A stretch of DNA of 64,000 bases from Cryptomeria japonica (GCF_030272615.1 NC_081414.1:911963009-912027008); one strand, 5' to 3'; shown: positions 11,080 to 22,327, numbered from the stretch's first letter. A program made the numbers and translations. The notes: generated by a model from the letters alone, not told the origin.

Positions 11080-12507
11080 TAAGGCACTATGTTCATGTCA
11101 AGGAAGACAACTAGATCTATTGTAAGAGATATTTGTGCATGATTATATTGCTTTTGAAAAAAATTCTTAAATGCATGACATTTCCCAAGAGAATGTGAAT
11201 ATGAATCATGAAAAATGCAATATTCCTCGCCTTTTACTTGCTTAAGATTATTTTTTGGATTTGTAGGAGGAAAGGAAATATTCTTATCATATTTTAATCT
11301 CCAATAGATTCTTTTAGCTAGTCTATCAAGATGATAAATGTGTTTTAAATCATTTTCTTGACATGGAAGAGGAGAATTATTCTAGAAGAAGGTCTATCAT
11401 ACACAATTCTAATTTTGCCATTGTTGATGCCATCTTGTATATATTTTTTAAAATCGGGGCAATCATCGACATTATGATCATGGGTTTGATGAAATGAACA
11501 AAAAGGATGTTTTGAAGAAGAAGCATCCTTGCGGGTTCTTTTGATTTGTTTCTTTTGAAGATAGTTCTTAAAATTTTCAAGCCTGAGGAGTTCATCCTTA
11601 GAGAGAGGAGTTTCCCTTCCTAGGCCTTCTATAGTAGCTTGCGTAGGAGGGTTTATAGGGACACAGATTCCTTGTTCAAATTTCCCAATTCCTTGTCCTC
11701 TAAAACCTTATTTGTTATTATATTAAAGCCACAACTATAAGAATGTTGCAAATGGGAAGTTGGGGGAATAAGATCATGAATTTATTTGAAACCTGATGTG
11801 GAAGGGGGAATAAAAGGTGTTGTAGATGAAGAACGAATAACATGTTAAAGGATAACCTTCTTTCCTTTGTCAGGCTTATCCTTTTCGAGAGATTTGGGAT
11901 GAACATATTCATCATCTAAAGGTTCATCTTTACTCATTTCTATGCAAGGGGAAAGATCATGAGTAAAATTCATAACATCATCCTCTCTACATATACTTTG
12001 ATGTTGAAGATAAGTCCTAGGAGAATAAGGAGGGTCTAAAGATGTAAGAATGTTGATATTATGATGTTGCCCCCCTTGCTCAAGGGTATGTGTATAAGAA
12101 GAAGATGAGCCCATATTGTTTTCCAATGCCTTCTCTTTTTCAAAAAGATCATTGGTTGATATAGTAGCTCTCATCTTATTCACACAGGATACCCTATGAG
12201 AGGTGCAAGAATCGGGGTTTCTAAGATTGGGATCTACAACAACTTTAAGGTGATTAACATATAAAATGCATTTTGTTAATAGCATCACCATAATGCAACA
12301 AAAATGATACATGAAAGCTTTGAGATCAAATTGAAAAGGAAATGACTTTGAAATCCAAGCAACACAGTATGACCAAGTGCTATGAATGAAAAGGAGCAAC
12401 ATGAAATGAAGAAGGTCATTATCAAACACATGATTGTAATAAATATATGTTAAAAACAATGTAATCATATGTGAAATAGAAAATAAATCTAATCCATTGA
12501 TTGCCAA
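11080..12507 (-). pseudogene. Element G gag-like relic with two CHHC zinc knuckles
   Basis: Minus-strand coding is visible in pieces. A hydrophilic segment at about 12240-11845 (rich in Ser, Asp, Glu, Lys) is followed by a basic helix-like stretch (LRLENFKNYLQKKQIKRTRK) near 11570. Next come two motifs of the form C-x2-H-x4-H-x4-C, at 11500-11459 (CSFHQTHDHNVDDC) and 11219-11178 (CIFHDSYSHSLGKC). They are in different frames, with a frameshift near 11385. Such CHHC knuckles occur in gag proteins of plant Ty3/gypsy elements and bind RNA. The upstream part (12507-12250) is hydrophobic and may not be coding. No pol follows. Confidence 0.65.
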
Positions 12508-13140
12508 TGAAAATCACTTAATTAAAATCTTAATTTACTTGAAAAGAAGATCTAAAATTAGGACCTTTTTATGAAAATTAATTTAAAAGTTTGGTGTGGG
12601 AATTCGAATTTGTATTCGACCTTAAGGGGTGCAAAAATTGATAAAGTACGCCAATTTTTTGGATTTAAGCAGAAAAATATAGTCAATTCTGACTCCCAAA
12701 ATTTCAGGAAAAAAGCCAATGACCGTGTGCAAAGTGCACTCGGTCCAGCCAACTTTTTTCAAAATTTTCAGGGATGATAGAAATTATAATTTTATTGCAG
12801 AATCCAAAAACATAGCCAATTTAGAGATGTTTAGATCAGTCAAATTAGCAGTCAAATGTCAAAATAGGAGATTCTTAAAAATTAGGGTTTTTCTTTTGAA
12901 CCACTTAATTTGCAGAATGAAAAGACAGATTTGAATTGCAATTTTGAAATAGAAATCAGATCTGAAACAAGCAACTAAAATGCTACACTTCACAAGCTCA
13001 ATTTTGTCAAAATGAAAAATTAGGGGTTTTATGCAATTAACCTCTAAATTTTGTAAGAAGATTAAACTTGAAGATGAAAGTTTCATATTCAAATTTCAAT
13101 AATTCATATCTAACAATAAGAAATCAGAATTAGAATGTAA
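12508..13140 (-). other. Element G leader region
   Basis: About 630 bases between the putative primer site and the gag relic. It is AT-rich, with no protein-like frame. Confidence 0.5.
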
Positions 13141-13156
13141 GACGTCAGATTCGCCA
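13141..13156 (-). promoter_or_regulatory. Element G putative primer binding site (not initiator Met)
   Basis: The minus strand after the LTR end (ACA) has three bases and then TGGCGAATCTGACGTC. It starts TGG, as expected for pairing with a tRNA CCA end. It does not match the initiator-Met site used by the other elements here. The truncated element at 32956-34457 has the same layout with TGGTGAACC. The primer tRNA was not identified. Confidence 0.55.
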
Positions 13157-14085
13157 AAATGTAAAGTGGAAAATTGAACCCTAGTGACTCCCCACCTAGG
13201 AGAGGGAAAGGAAGTGACTAGGATGATTTTCACTTGGGAGATACATTACATTCAAAATAGGGGCTTGAATCCACTAGATCCAAATCTAAGGGGAACAAGG
13301 ATATGAATTCCAAGTGGATTACAAGGGTTGGAAAGTGATTTGCCCTCTTTTGTAAATAGACATGTTGATTATGTAGAAAAGGGAGATAAAATGAATGAAA
13401 TGAGGAGCTACCAGTTCGGGAGCGTGCAATAATTTTGGATCTGAGATATTCAGATTGATACGGATCTGCCCTACAAATTTGGAGAAAAGTCATCGGGACC
13501 ATGTTGAAAGTGCACACGGTCCTTCGAAAAATCTGCGCGTCGAAAAGGGTTTTCCCGTCTCTATAAATGGAATTTGATCCTGCAATTATAGTTGCGCACT
13601 TGCAACCTTGTAGATTTGCAATTTATGATGATGATTGCTTTGCTTCTTGAATGTAATCACAAATGTTGTATGAAATGGCATGTAACATGACAAAACCCTA
13701 ACACACACATGCTTGCAAATGAATGTTGTAATGTTGCTCCAATGGATGAATGAAAAAGACACATGAAGAAGAGAACTTGGTGGATGCTTGAAGACTTGAA
13801 CACTTGATGAAAAAAAAATTCTTTAATTTCGCTTGTTATCCTTATCTTGCCTCTTCTCGCTTATTATCGAATGAGGGAATTGAATCTTCTTTTATACATG
13901 CCCAAGATAATTAATTTTTAACCATTGCAGACCGACAGAGAGAGACTCAAATCCCCAAAGAGCAAATTAAGAAAAAGGGGCCGGATGGACCCATCTTAGG
14001 GCCTCCCTAAAAGGGAGGACAAGGGTGCCACGCCTTTGTCCAAAGGGGACCAGGGTGCCACGCCCCTGTCCTAGGGGGGATATGG

Positions 14086-14438
14086 TATAGGAGTTGAGAA
14101 AATACAACACCACAGGAGCCCAAATAATCTCTGCAAGCTGAAAAACCTATTACAAGGAGAAGCAAGGAAGCAAATACTGAAAAACAAATACACAAAGAAT
14201 ATGCTCAAAAAGAGAGAGCTCAATATTCACAAAAATATGTAATGTGATTCTTATAATGAAAAGAAAGAACTCAACCTTTAATAGGTCAAGAAACCCTAAA
14301 AGGGAAAACCTAGGTTTGCACATAATAATTAATTATATGCACCTAAAGTTAGCTTAAGTGTAAAAAGAGATAAAGGGAACTTAAATAATTAAACAAATAA
14401 TGTTTAATTAATCAAGTAAATACCTGAATACTCTAACA
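14086..14438 (-). repeat. Element B 3' LTR
   Basis: Matches 16330-16689 with few changes. It starts TATAGGAGTTGAG and ends TCTAACA. The copy at right has an extra TTAAA-type insertion near 16575. It sits next to the C run CCCCCCC (minus-strand purine tract). Confidence 0.88.
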
Positions 14439-16317
14439 CCCCCCCTTAAGCTAGACTTAGGGAGAAGCTAAAACCTAGAACAGCTACTGAAAGCATGAAA
14501 GATGGGTCCCGACAACAAGGCCTTATCAGGTACCCAAATACAATGAAATCTCTATGAACTAGAGAAATAGATAAAACCACGTGGGAACAAAACTCTACTC
14601 CAAAAAGAGATGGAAAAGAACACCACTGAAGCATGAAGAACCTGCAAACTCTGTCTCTGAGAAACTGCTGATCTGAAGAACCTCCACTAAAATAGAACAT
14701 GACCAGGTAGAGAAGACTATAATCTGTATGAGTGCCCTCAAATGACACTACTCGAATCAAAAGGAAAACAAGGCAAACAACTGAAATCAAAAATACAGAT
14801 GGCATGAGATCCCAAAGCCTGAAGAGCTGATCAATCGAACCATGGAAGCATTAGAACCAACAGGACAAACCTCCCCATAATGCGGAAGAGGGAGAGGGAT
14901 AGGAACACTGAAAAGGACAGCCAAAAAAAACTGCATGATAAAGAACCAAGAACATCAAAGGTGTTGAGACAAGTACATGGTGTCATGGAAGGAACACTCA
15001 CTTGACACACTCACTTGACAAAGGAAGATGACAAACAACAGGCAAACATCAACCCCCTCATGGCACTTGATCAATAGTGCATGTACAACAAGACACAAGA
15101 TATGCAAGATTCCAAGTAAACAATGCATGATGGCACTTTATCTCAGTGTGTTTGCATAAATACAAGTTACAATGATAAGAAGACTGGAAATAGAAACGTG
15201 AACCAAAATAGAGACATCCTACTCAGAGAAGAGATCCCAAGACCTAAAACAACCACGATATCCACCAGAGTGCCGAAAAGAAAAAAATTGAATAAAATAT
15301 GCATGGAGTAGAATCTGAAAATAAAACTTAGATGGCTAGAAATTACACAGCACATGCTTTCCAAAAATATAAACTTTTCGAAAAATGGAGGTCAGATGCT
15401 CATTTTATGGCTCCTAGAGTGCAAAAACTAGACCTCACTTTGACTGGAAAAAAACACAATCAAACAGAAAAATTGGAAAAAAATACCAAGACTATGAGGT
15501 CAGCCTCTGAACCAGCTTTCTGACGCCTATTCGTTTTCAAAAAAATGACTCCGTATGCCCAAGATAGGGCCAAAAAACCAAATCCCCCCTGAAAAAGCCA
15601 AAAAAGGGAGTCTCGGGGCTTGTTTGGGCGGAGGTGGCCAGGGAGCGGCGCTTCGGTGGTGGCCTGGTGGTGGCCTGGTGGCAGGGCGAAGCCTCCCCAG
15701 GGGCTGGATGGAGCAGAGCCAGGTGGCCGGGTGGCGGAGGAGGCCGGGTCGGGTGGCGGCGGGCTGATGGGGGCCGGGGAGCGGGGGGCCGCAGGCGGTG
15801 CAGGGCTGCCAGAGGAGCCTGGTGGGCAGTCACCGGGGAATGCAGGGAGGCCGATGGGGGCCAGAAGGGCCGTCGGTAGGGGCCGCAGAGGCCGGACTGA
15901 CAGGTCCGACAGGCCTGTCAGTCCAGTACCCTACGGTACCCACAAACCTCAACCCTAAAACAAAAAACCCTTTTTTTTGCTTTTTTTGAAAGAATTTTTT
16001 TTTTTTAAAGCAAATTTTGGCTTGCATGCTGTAAAAAGGGGAAAAAAAATTAAATTTTTCTCTCGATCTGCGTGCCAGGGTCGTACGGCCTGGATCTGAG
16101 AAAAAAATGCTCCCAAAGGCTCAGGAACCAAAATAGGTCAAATTTTATATGACCATAGGGGTTTTTGGGCCTTCTGAGCATGATGGTGAGGTCCGTTTAG
16201 GCCCAAAGTTCTTAGAAAAAAAGGTCAAACCCTAGGTACACAAAAAATTCCTGAAACCCCAGATCTGCTTCCAAAGCAAAAATTCTCAAAACAAGAACAG
16301 GTAGCTGCAGATCTGAA
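14439..16317 (-). other. Element B interior
   Basis: No retroviral domain is found in any frame. Bases 14439-15550 are A-rich on the plus strand, 15600-15960 form a GC-rich block, and 15960-16050 are T/A homopolymer-rich. Frames across the GC-rich part overlap on both strands and give Gly/Arg/Pro-rich products. These reflect base composition and are not supported as genes. Confidence 0.6.
15600..15960. other. GC-rich block inside element B with a perfect hairpin
   Basis: About 350 bases are strongly G- and C-rich with many CpG, unlike the AT-rich surroundings. At its right end GGACTGACAGG (15894-15904) and CCTGTCAGTCC (15914-15924) form a perfect 11-bp inverted repeat around a 9-base loop. 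The block may be a captured foreign fragment or a structured RNA region of the element. No protein is recognised. Confidence 0.6.
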
Positions 16318-16329
16318 GCTCTGATACCA
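16318..16329 (-). promoter_or_regulatory. Element B primer binding site
   Basis: The minus strand reads TGGTATCAGAGC immediately after the 5' LTR end, a perfect plant initiator-Met primer site. Confidence 0.9.
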
Positions 16330-16689
16330 TATAGGAGTTGAGAAAATACAACACCACATGAGCCCAAATAATCTCTGCAAGCTAAAAAACATGTTACAAG
16401 GAGAAGCAAGGAAGCAAATACAGAAAAACAAATACACAGAGAATATGCTCAAAAAAAGAGCTAAATATTCACAAAAATATGTAATGTGATTCTTACAATA
16501 AAAAGAAAGAACTCAACCTTTAATAGGTCAAGAAACCCTAAAAGGGAAAACCTAGGTTTGCACATAATAATTAATTAAATTAATTATATGCACCTAAAGT
16601 TAGCTTAAGTGTAAAAAGAGATAAAGGGAACTTAAATAATTAAACAAATAATGTTTAATTAATCAAGTAAATACTTGAATACTCTAACA
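16330..16689 (-). repeat. Element B 5' LTR
   Basis: A 360-bp copy of 14086-14438 next to the primer site. It is followed by the imperfect target duplication TAGGG. Confidence 0.88.
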
Positions 16690-16867
16690 TAGGGGACCCA
16701 CGCCCCTGTCCTGCCTTATCTTGGGACCCAGACAGGGCCTTGAGGCAGCATAAGGGCCACAATAGGAGGATACTTGGGATGAAAGTGCAGAAAGAGGTCT
16801 TAGTCGAGAGAGAGATGCAGTCGCTTAGGTGAGGACCTAAAACATGGTCGAAATAGCAGGCAGTCGG

Positions 16868-17141
16868 AAAGCTTGCAAAGTTCTCTATCACCTCATAACC
16901 CGCTACACTGGTTACACCCTATTGCTCAAAATTAAATTTAAACTTTTCATCACACCCTCCAAAAATGGAAACTTAATATCTTCAAAACTAGCTATGATCT
17001 TGCTACAAAAATTTCTTGACATGTTTATCTAGCCAATCCGAAGCTTTGGGGAGAATTTCGCACCATTTCGTGCTCAAACAAAAACTTACTATAAATAGTA
17101 ATCTCATGTAAATGCAAGGTTGAGATGCCATTTTCCCAACA
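16868..17141 (-). repeat. Element C 3' LTR, right fragment
   Basis: Continues the LTR interrupted at 1373. AGTTCTCTATCACCTCATAA and the following bases match 22035-22327. It ends CCCAACA at 17141, followed by the purine tract (minus strand AAGTGGGAGAA). Joining across element G therefore restores a continuous match with the right LTR. Confidence 0.88.
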
Positions 17142-17164
17142 TTCTCCCACTTGTCGAACACCTT

Positions 17165-20100
17165 TCAAGAGAAAAGGGAGTATCAACACATTAAATTAAT
17201 TGCTAGGGGCCATGAGCCCATAGACTTCGAACACCACCTGAACTTCTCTATTCTCACAACCTTAGTTAAAGAATTTGTAACATTAATCAAAATCTTTACC
17301 TTAACCAGCTTCACCCTACCATCTTCTACCATATCTCTAACAAAACGATACTGAACATCAATGTGCTTGGTTCAAGCATGAAATCTCGGGTTCTTAGCTA
17401 GGCGGATCACACTATCACTGTCACAATAAACTGTCACTGCATCTTGTTTTATTCAAACATCTGAACACAATATCTTAAGACAAATGACTTATTTACAAGC
17501 ATGAGTAGCTTCCATATGCTCTACTTCTGTAGTGGACAAAACAACCACATCCTATCACTTACTCATCCACCTAATTGCACCACCAAATAAAGTAAACACA
17601 TAAGCACTGGTGGATATTCTGCTATAAATATCACCTGCCCAGTCTGAATTCACATAACCATGAATATCAAGGGAAATCATGTCTCCAAGATAATTACCAT
17701 GATAACACAAAGAATACTTTGAGGTACCCTTCAAATATCTTAAGACTCTTTTGACTTCATCCCAATGAACTCTACTAGGATTAGACATATATCTGGAAAG
17801 AACTCCCACCGCTTGGACAATGCCTAGTCTAGTACATACCATAGCATACAACAAACTTCCAAATGCACTCTGGTAAGGCACTCTGCTCATGTCTTTCATC
17901 TTTGATAGAGACATAGGACAATCTGAAATAGATAATTTCATTCCAACTATGAAGGGCACACATAATGGTCTACAATACGACATGTTGAACCTCTGTAAAA
18001 GTGAATTCACATACTTACTCTGACCTATCCATAACTTTCTTATCACTTTATTTCATCTAATTTCCATCCTAAGAATGTGTTTCATTGCACCAAGATCTTT
18101 CATTTCAAATTTAGCAGCAAGCAACAAGCTGAGACTTTAGTTTTGAAACCATACATTTCCCTTTACCAATGAATAACATATCATCAACATATAATGCAGT
18201 GTACAGGAAATTATCACCATTAGATTTATAATAAATATAGTGATATGATTTATGTTTAAATCCCAAACTCACACATATATATCAAATTTATGGTACCACA
18301 TTCTGGACTCTGTTTGAGGCCATACAAAGATTTCTTCAATTTACAAACCGAATTACTTTTACTTTTCACTTCATAGTGCTCTGGTTGTGTCATATAAATA
18401 TCCTCCTCCAAATCACCATGAAGGAAAGCAGTTTTCACATCCATTTGCTCAACCTCGAAATCATAAGCAACAACAATAGAAAGAAAAAAATCTAATGGAT
18501 CTTTTTTTTGTAACAGAAGAAAATATCTCACCATAATCAACACCCTCAAACGAAGAGTAGCCTTTTGCAACCAACCTTGCTTTATACTTCTCAATGCTTC
18601 CATTTGAACCAATCTTTTTCTTGAACACCCATTTACAACCAATAGGCTTCCTTCCTTCACACAATGGTACAAGATCCCATGTATCATTCTTTTTCAAAAC
18701 TATCATTGCTTCTTCCATAGCAATCTTCTAGGATTCTACATCATTCATACCTAATGCCTCTTCTATAAGTCTAGGTTCATCCATATTAGTATCCAAAGAA
18801 AAAATACATCTCCAATCATTAGGTGAATACCTTTCAGGTGGTTGTCTATGTCTTGTAGACCTTCGAACAAGTTGAGTTGGAGGTTCTTCCTCCTCTTCTG
18901 AAGATTCGGAGCTAGATGATCTCTCCTCAACTTCTTGCCTATAAAGTGGTCTTGATTAAACTCTTTCAAGCGTAGAAGGGAATCGAATCACATCTTCCTA
19001 TTTAGTTTGTTTTGGCTGCAATGTAACAGAAGGAGACTTAATTTCTCTAAAAGTAACACTTCTACTATGAATTATTTTTTGTGCAACAGGGTCCCAAAGC
19101 TTGTATCCTTTCACACCAAAACTGTAAGTAATGAAGATACATTTCACAACCTTGTTCTCCAACTTTATTCACTTCTCCTTTGGCACATGTGCTTATGCCT
19201 CGCAACCAAAAACTCTAACATGTCTTACTGAAGGCTTGTGACCTGATCATGCTTCTGTAGGTGTTTTATCAACAAGATCTAATGTAGGAGACTTGTTAAT
19301 CAAGTAGCAAGTAGTGGCAACAACTTCAGCCCAAAACTTTTGTTCTAGATTAGCACCACTCAACATACTCCTAGCCTTCTCCATCAGTGTCCTATTCATT
19401 CTTTCTGTAACTCCATTTTGTTGTGGAGAATATGGAGTTGTCTTATCTCTGTTAATGTAACAGTCTTTACAAAATCTATCAAAATCATTAGAGAAAAATT
19501 CACTGCCATTATCAATCCTCAAACATTTAATTTTCTTTCTAGTTTACAATTCAACCATTGCTTGAAATTCTTTAAAACAATTGAAAACTTCATATTCACT
19601 CTTTAGAAAGTATATCCATGTCCTACTAAAATAATAAATAAATGAAACATAATATATGGATTTTCCAATGGAACGAACATATACAGAACTAAGCACACCA
19701 GAGTGAATAAGATCCAAAACACCACAAGATTTATGAGAACTCAAGTAAACTGAATGCGGTTTTGTTTTCCATAAATGCAATGCTCATAGAAATCAAAGTC
19801 AAGATTACAATCATTCAAACCTTCAACAAGGTTTTTATTTTTCAAGGTCCTTAGACCCTTTTTTTCAATGTGGTCAAGTCTTTGATGCCATAACATAGTC
19901 TTCTCTGCAGGTAACTTTGCTTTAGAAGTAAGAGCACCCTTAGGTACCCAAAAGCCATGTCCATCTGTTGAAGGTAAAACCCTGAAATTTTCTAATGAAG
20001 TATCCACAATTTACTTTTTACGGAAGTGTTATTACACTAAACAATGTATGCCTCTATCTTATACAAAGTTGTTGAATTTGACACCTCTAGCAATCACCAT

Positions 20101-20323
20101 AGCACCCTTAATCATTTTACATCTTGCTTCAGAAAAGACTACCTACACACCCACATTTATCAGTTTTCTCACAGATAATAAATTTCATTTTAATCGAGGG
20201 ATATGTAGCACACCACCAATCCTTTTTATTCTACCATCAGGAAACCTGATTCTAACTTTACCATGACCAACAATATCTAAATGTGAATCATCACCCAAAT
20301 ACACCTTACCTCCATTAAATTTC
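17165..20323 (-). pseudogene. Element C integrase, reverse transcriptase and RNase H relic
   Basis: Pieces in order on the minus strand: integrase zinc-binding part at 20007-19741 (WHQRLDHIEKKGL); integrase core at 19522-19247 (NGSEFFSNDF, then TPYSPQQNGVTERMNRTL with the catalytic Glu kept); and reverse transcriptase at 18718-18256 ([37 protein letters not shown]). YVDD is intact near 18200. The final part at 18046-17555 has the palm end and start of RNase H (DIHGYVNSDWAGD). The RNase H tail continues past stops near 17550 to KHIDVQYRFVRDMVEDG at about 17365-17310. Many stops and frameshifts make it non-functional. It is a typical Ty1/copia order. Confidence 0.9.
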
Positions 20324-21232
20324 TCATTCAGAAAAGCAATCTTTATTGGAAGTCATATGAAAAGATGCACCTAAGTCAATTAACCGTGCATCATTACTTG
20401 CATGAGTAGCCAAAACTACAATGAATGCATCACCATCTTCCTTCTTGGACTCAAAAGCGGAATCATACTTCTTTTTCTTCTTAGTTTCTTCTTTGCAATC
20501 CTTACAAATATGACCTGAATTACCGCAATTCCAACAAATGACTTTGGACTTCCGAAGAGATTTTGATCTCCCTCTTGATTTGGACTTATTGCGCTTTTCA
20601 TTCTTCTTGCCTTTATCCTTAAGGCTTCCAAGAATAGTTAGGGCTTCCTTCGGATTGATGGATACCTTACTTTGCATCTCTTCACCAAGTAGAGCACCCA
20701 CCACATCTTCAGACTTCAAAACAACGAAAGTGCTACCAATAGTCATAATAAGAGAATTTCACGAATCAGGCAAAGAACAAAGCAAGATATGGTATTTCTC
20801 CTCTTTGTCCATCTTAACACCAACAAATACCAATTGAACCACCAACATATTAAATGCTTCCAGGTGGTCTATAATCTGTCCACCCTCTTCCATTGTCAAG
20901 GAATATAATTTCTTCCTCAAAATAATATAATTCGATAAATATTTCACTTGATACATTTCACCAAGCTTAGTCCATAACTTCTTTGTAGTGTTCTCTTTGT
21001 GGACATTGATTAGAACAAAGTCTACCAATCACAATCTGGTTAGACCCCTGGCTTTATGGTCCATAACATCATATTGAGCAACTGCAGTAAGATCTGAGGG
21101 TCTTGAGACATTCGCATCAACAACATCCCACAGATCTCGATCTATTAGCAGATCCAACATCTTCAACTTCCACATCTCAAAATTACTTCCAGAAAATTTA
21201 TCCACCTCTATTCTACCTGACGAACTTGCCAT
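20324..21232 (-). pseudogene. Element C gag and protease relic
   Basis: Starts with ATG at 21232 about 110 bases after the primer site (MASSSGRIEVDKFSGSNF), the usual start of copia gag. A stop at 21029 splits it, and the same frame continues from 21028 to 20759 with capsid-like sequence. The segment 20746-20324 has a Lys/Arg-rich linker, an intact CCHC zinc knuckle (CWNCGNSGHICKDC) and the protease site DLGASFHMT, where the usual Ser of DSGAS is Leu. Confidence 0.88.
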
Positions 21233-21343
21233 CTAAAAATTCTTACAACAAGATCAAAAAGTATCTTCTGCACAAGCTCCCACTCAAATTTGGACCAGTT
21301 AAAAAAAACCAACAACCCACAACTGAAACCAAAGGTGATCAGA

Positions 21344-21354
21344 CTCTGATACCA
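21344..21354 (-). promoter_or_regulatory. Element C primer binding site
   Basis: The minus strand reads TGGTATCAGAG two bases after the LTR end (TTACA), matching the initiator-Met site. Confidence 0.88.
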
Positions 21355-21356
21355 CT

Positions 21357-22327
21357 TGTAAGGAAGTTAAGTAGTGGAACAACTTCCTAAACTAACCTTG
21401 AGAGGAAAGTAATGCAAAAAATTTTACAGATTGTTACAGCAATTACAAAAGCTTAACAAAAATAAACATAATATCATGCATACCACAACACAGTGATTTA
21501 CATGGGGAATACCCTTTCAGGAGAAAAAACCTTACACTCCAAAAGAAACTCAATATATTATTCAGCAATCAATAATAGATTATAATATACTTGCACAGAA
21601 AGCTCTTCATAGGTGTACACTAATCAAAGCTCTTCATATTGTAATCTTATAGATTACAATATACTTGCACAGAAAGCTCTTCATAGGTGTACACTAATCA
21701 AATATTCAGAGGTAACTCAATAGCCATAAGACTCTTACACACAACCTCTATCTTATGCACCTCATATATAAGAGATACAATACAAGAAACCGTCAAACAA
21801 TATTACAAAACTATGGGCTAAAACCACCCAATAAAGTAGAAATGACCTTATCTCCATTCTAGATGCCCGATGACATGTCAAAACACACAACAACACGTGT
21901 TCCTCCCTTCTGTGGCTCATTTAAATGTCCTATGGAGCTTATATTTCCTATTTCAAGAGTCCAAACTTTTGGAGACCATAACTTGTGAACCGGGTGTCCG
22001 ATTGACGAACCGTTTTATGCATCAAAAAGCTTGTGAAGTTCTCTATCACCTCATAACCCACTATGCTAGTTATGCCCACTTTTTAGGGCATTTCAAAGGG
22101 TCTAAAGTCCTCAAAATTAAATTTAAACCTTTCATCACACCCTCCAAAAATGAAAACTTTAATATATTCAAAACTAGCTATGATCTTGCGATGAAAATTT
22201 ACCTGCATGCTTATCTAGCCAATTTGAAGCTTTGGGGAGAATTTTGCACCATTTGGTGCTCAAACAAAAACTTACAATAAATAGTAACCTCATGTAAATG
22301 CAAGGTTGAGACACCACTTTCCCATCA
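21357..22327 (-). repeat. Element C 5' LTR
   Basis: A 971-bp LTR running TGTAAGG...CCATCA on the plus strand. Bases 21980-22060 show the uninterrupted version of the site where element G inserted in the other LTR. Near 21490 the minus strand has the TTTTTTCTCCTGAAAGGG-type word common in the R/U5 part of copia LTRs. A 74-bp tandem duplication (about 21575-21722, repeating TTGCACAGAAAGCTCTTCAT) is absent from the left copy. Confidence 0.88.

Larger units (their letters stand above)
14086..16689 (-). mobile_element. Element B: non-autonomous LTR element nested in G
   Basis: Direct repeats of 353 and 360 bp (14086-14438 and 16330-16689) flank a 1.9 kb interior. The primer site (16318-16329, reverse complement TGGTATCAGAGC) and a C run next to the left LTR fix a minus orientation. 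Flanking pentamers TATGG (14081-14085) and TAGGG (16690-16694) match at four of five bases. There is no gag or pol. The interior starts and ends like element A (same C-run plus TTAAGC context, same GGGCCTTC leader word), so it is probably moved by proteins of an A-like copia element. The interior also holds a GC-rich block (15600-15960). Confidence 0.85.
1374..16862 (-). mobile_element. Element G: gypsy-like LTR retrotransposon with gag relic only
   Basis: Two long repeats (1374-8621 and 13160-16862, each split by a younger insertion, each about 1.1 kb net) flank a 4.5 kb interior. On the minus strand the left LTR starts TGTAGTGTCC and both LTRs end CACTTTACA. GTCGG flanks the whole element (1369-1373 and 16863-16867), a 5-bp target duplication. 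A purine tract lies at 8622-8640 and a putative primer site at 13141-13156. Only gag-like zinc-knuckle coding is recognisable in the interior; no protease, reverse transcriptase or integrase is seen. Net length without nested elements is about 6.7 kb. It is probably non-autonomous. Confidence 0.8.
13160..16862 (-). repeat. Element G 5' LTR, interrupted by element B
   Basis: Parts 13160-14080 and 16695-16862 match the left LTR of G in the same order. The right end is about 20 bases shorter than in the left LTR and lacks the TGTAGTGTCC start. The GTCGG target duplication follows directly at 16863-16867, so the end was altered without loss of the flank. Confidence 0.8.
1003..22327 (-). mobile_element. 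Element C: old Ty1/copia retrotransposon, host of the nested insertions
   Basis: A minus-strand copia element with domain order gag, protease, integrase, reverse transcriptase, RNase H (21232 down to about 17165). Its 5' LTR is at right (21357-22327). Its 3' LTR at left is split into 1003-1373 and 16868-17141 by insertion of element G. A primer site (21344-21354, reverse complement TGGTATCAGAG) and a purine tract next to 17141 fit an initiator-Met primed copia element. The coding region has many stops and frameshifts. The left LTR lacks its outer end, so no target duplication can be confirmed; AGAAC at 22328-22332 is the right flank. Confidence 0.85.

Noticed and set aside
15537-16027. Several overlapping open frames on both strands in a GC-rich block
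   Set aside because: Gly/Arg/Pro-rich products in all frames reflect base composition; no domain and no consistent frame.
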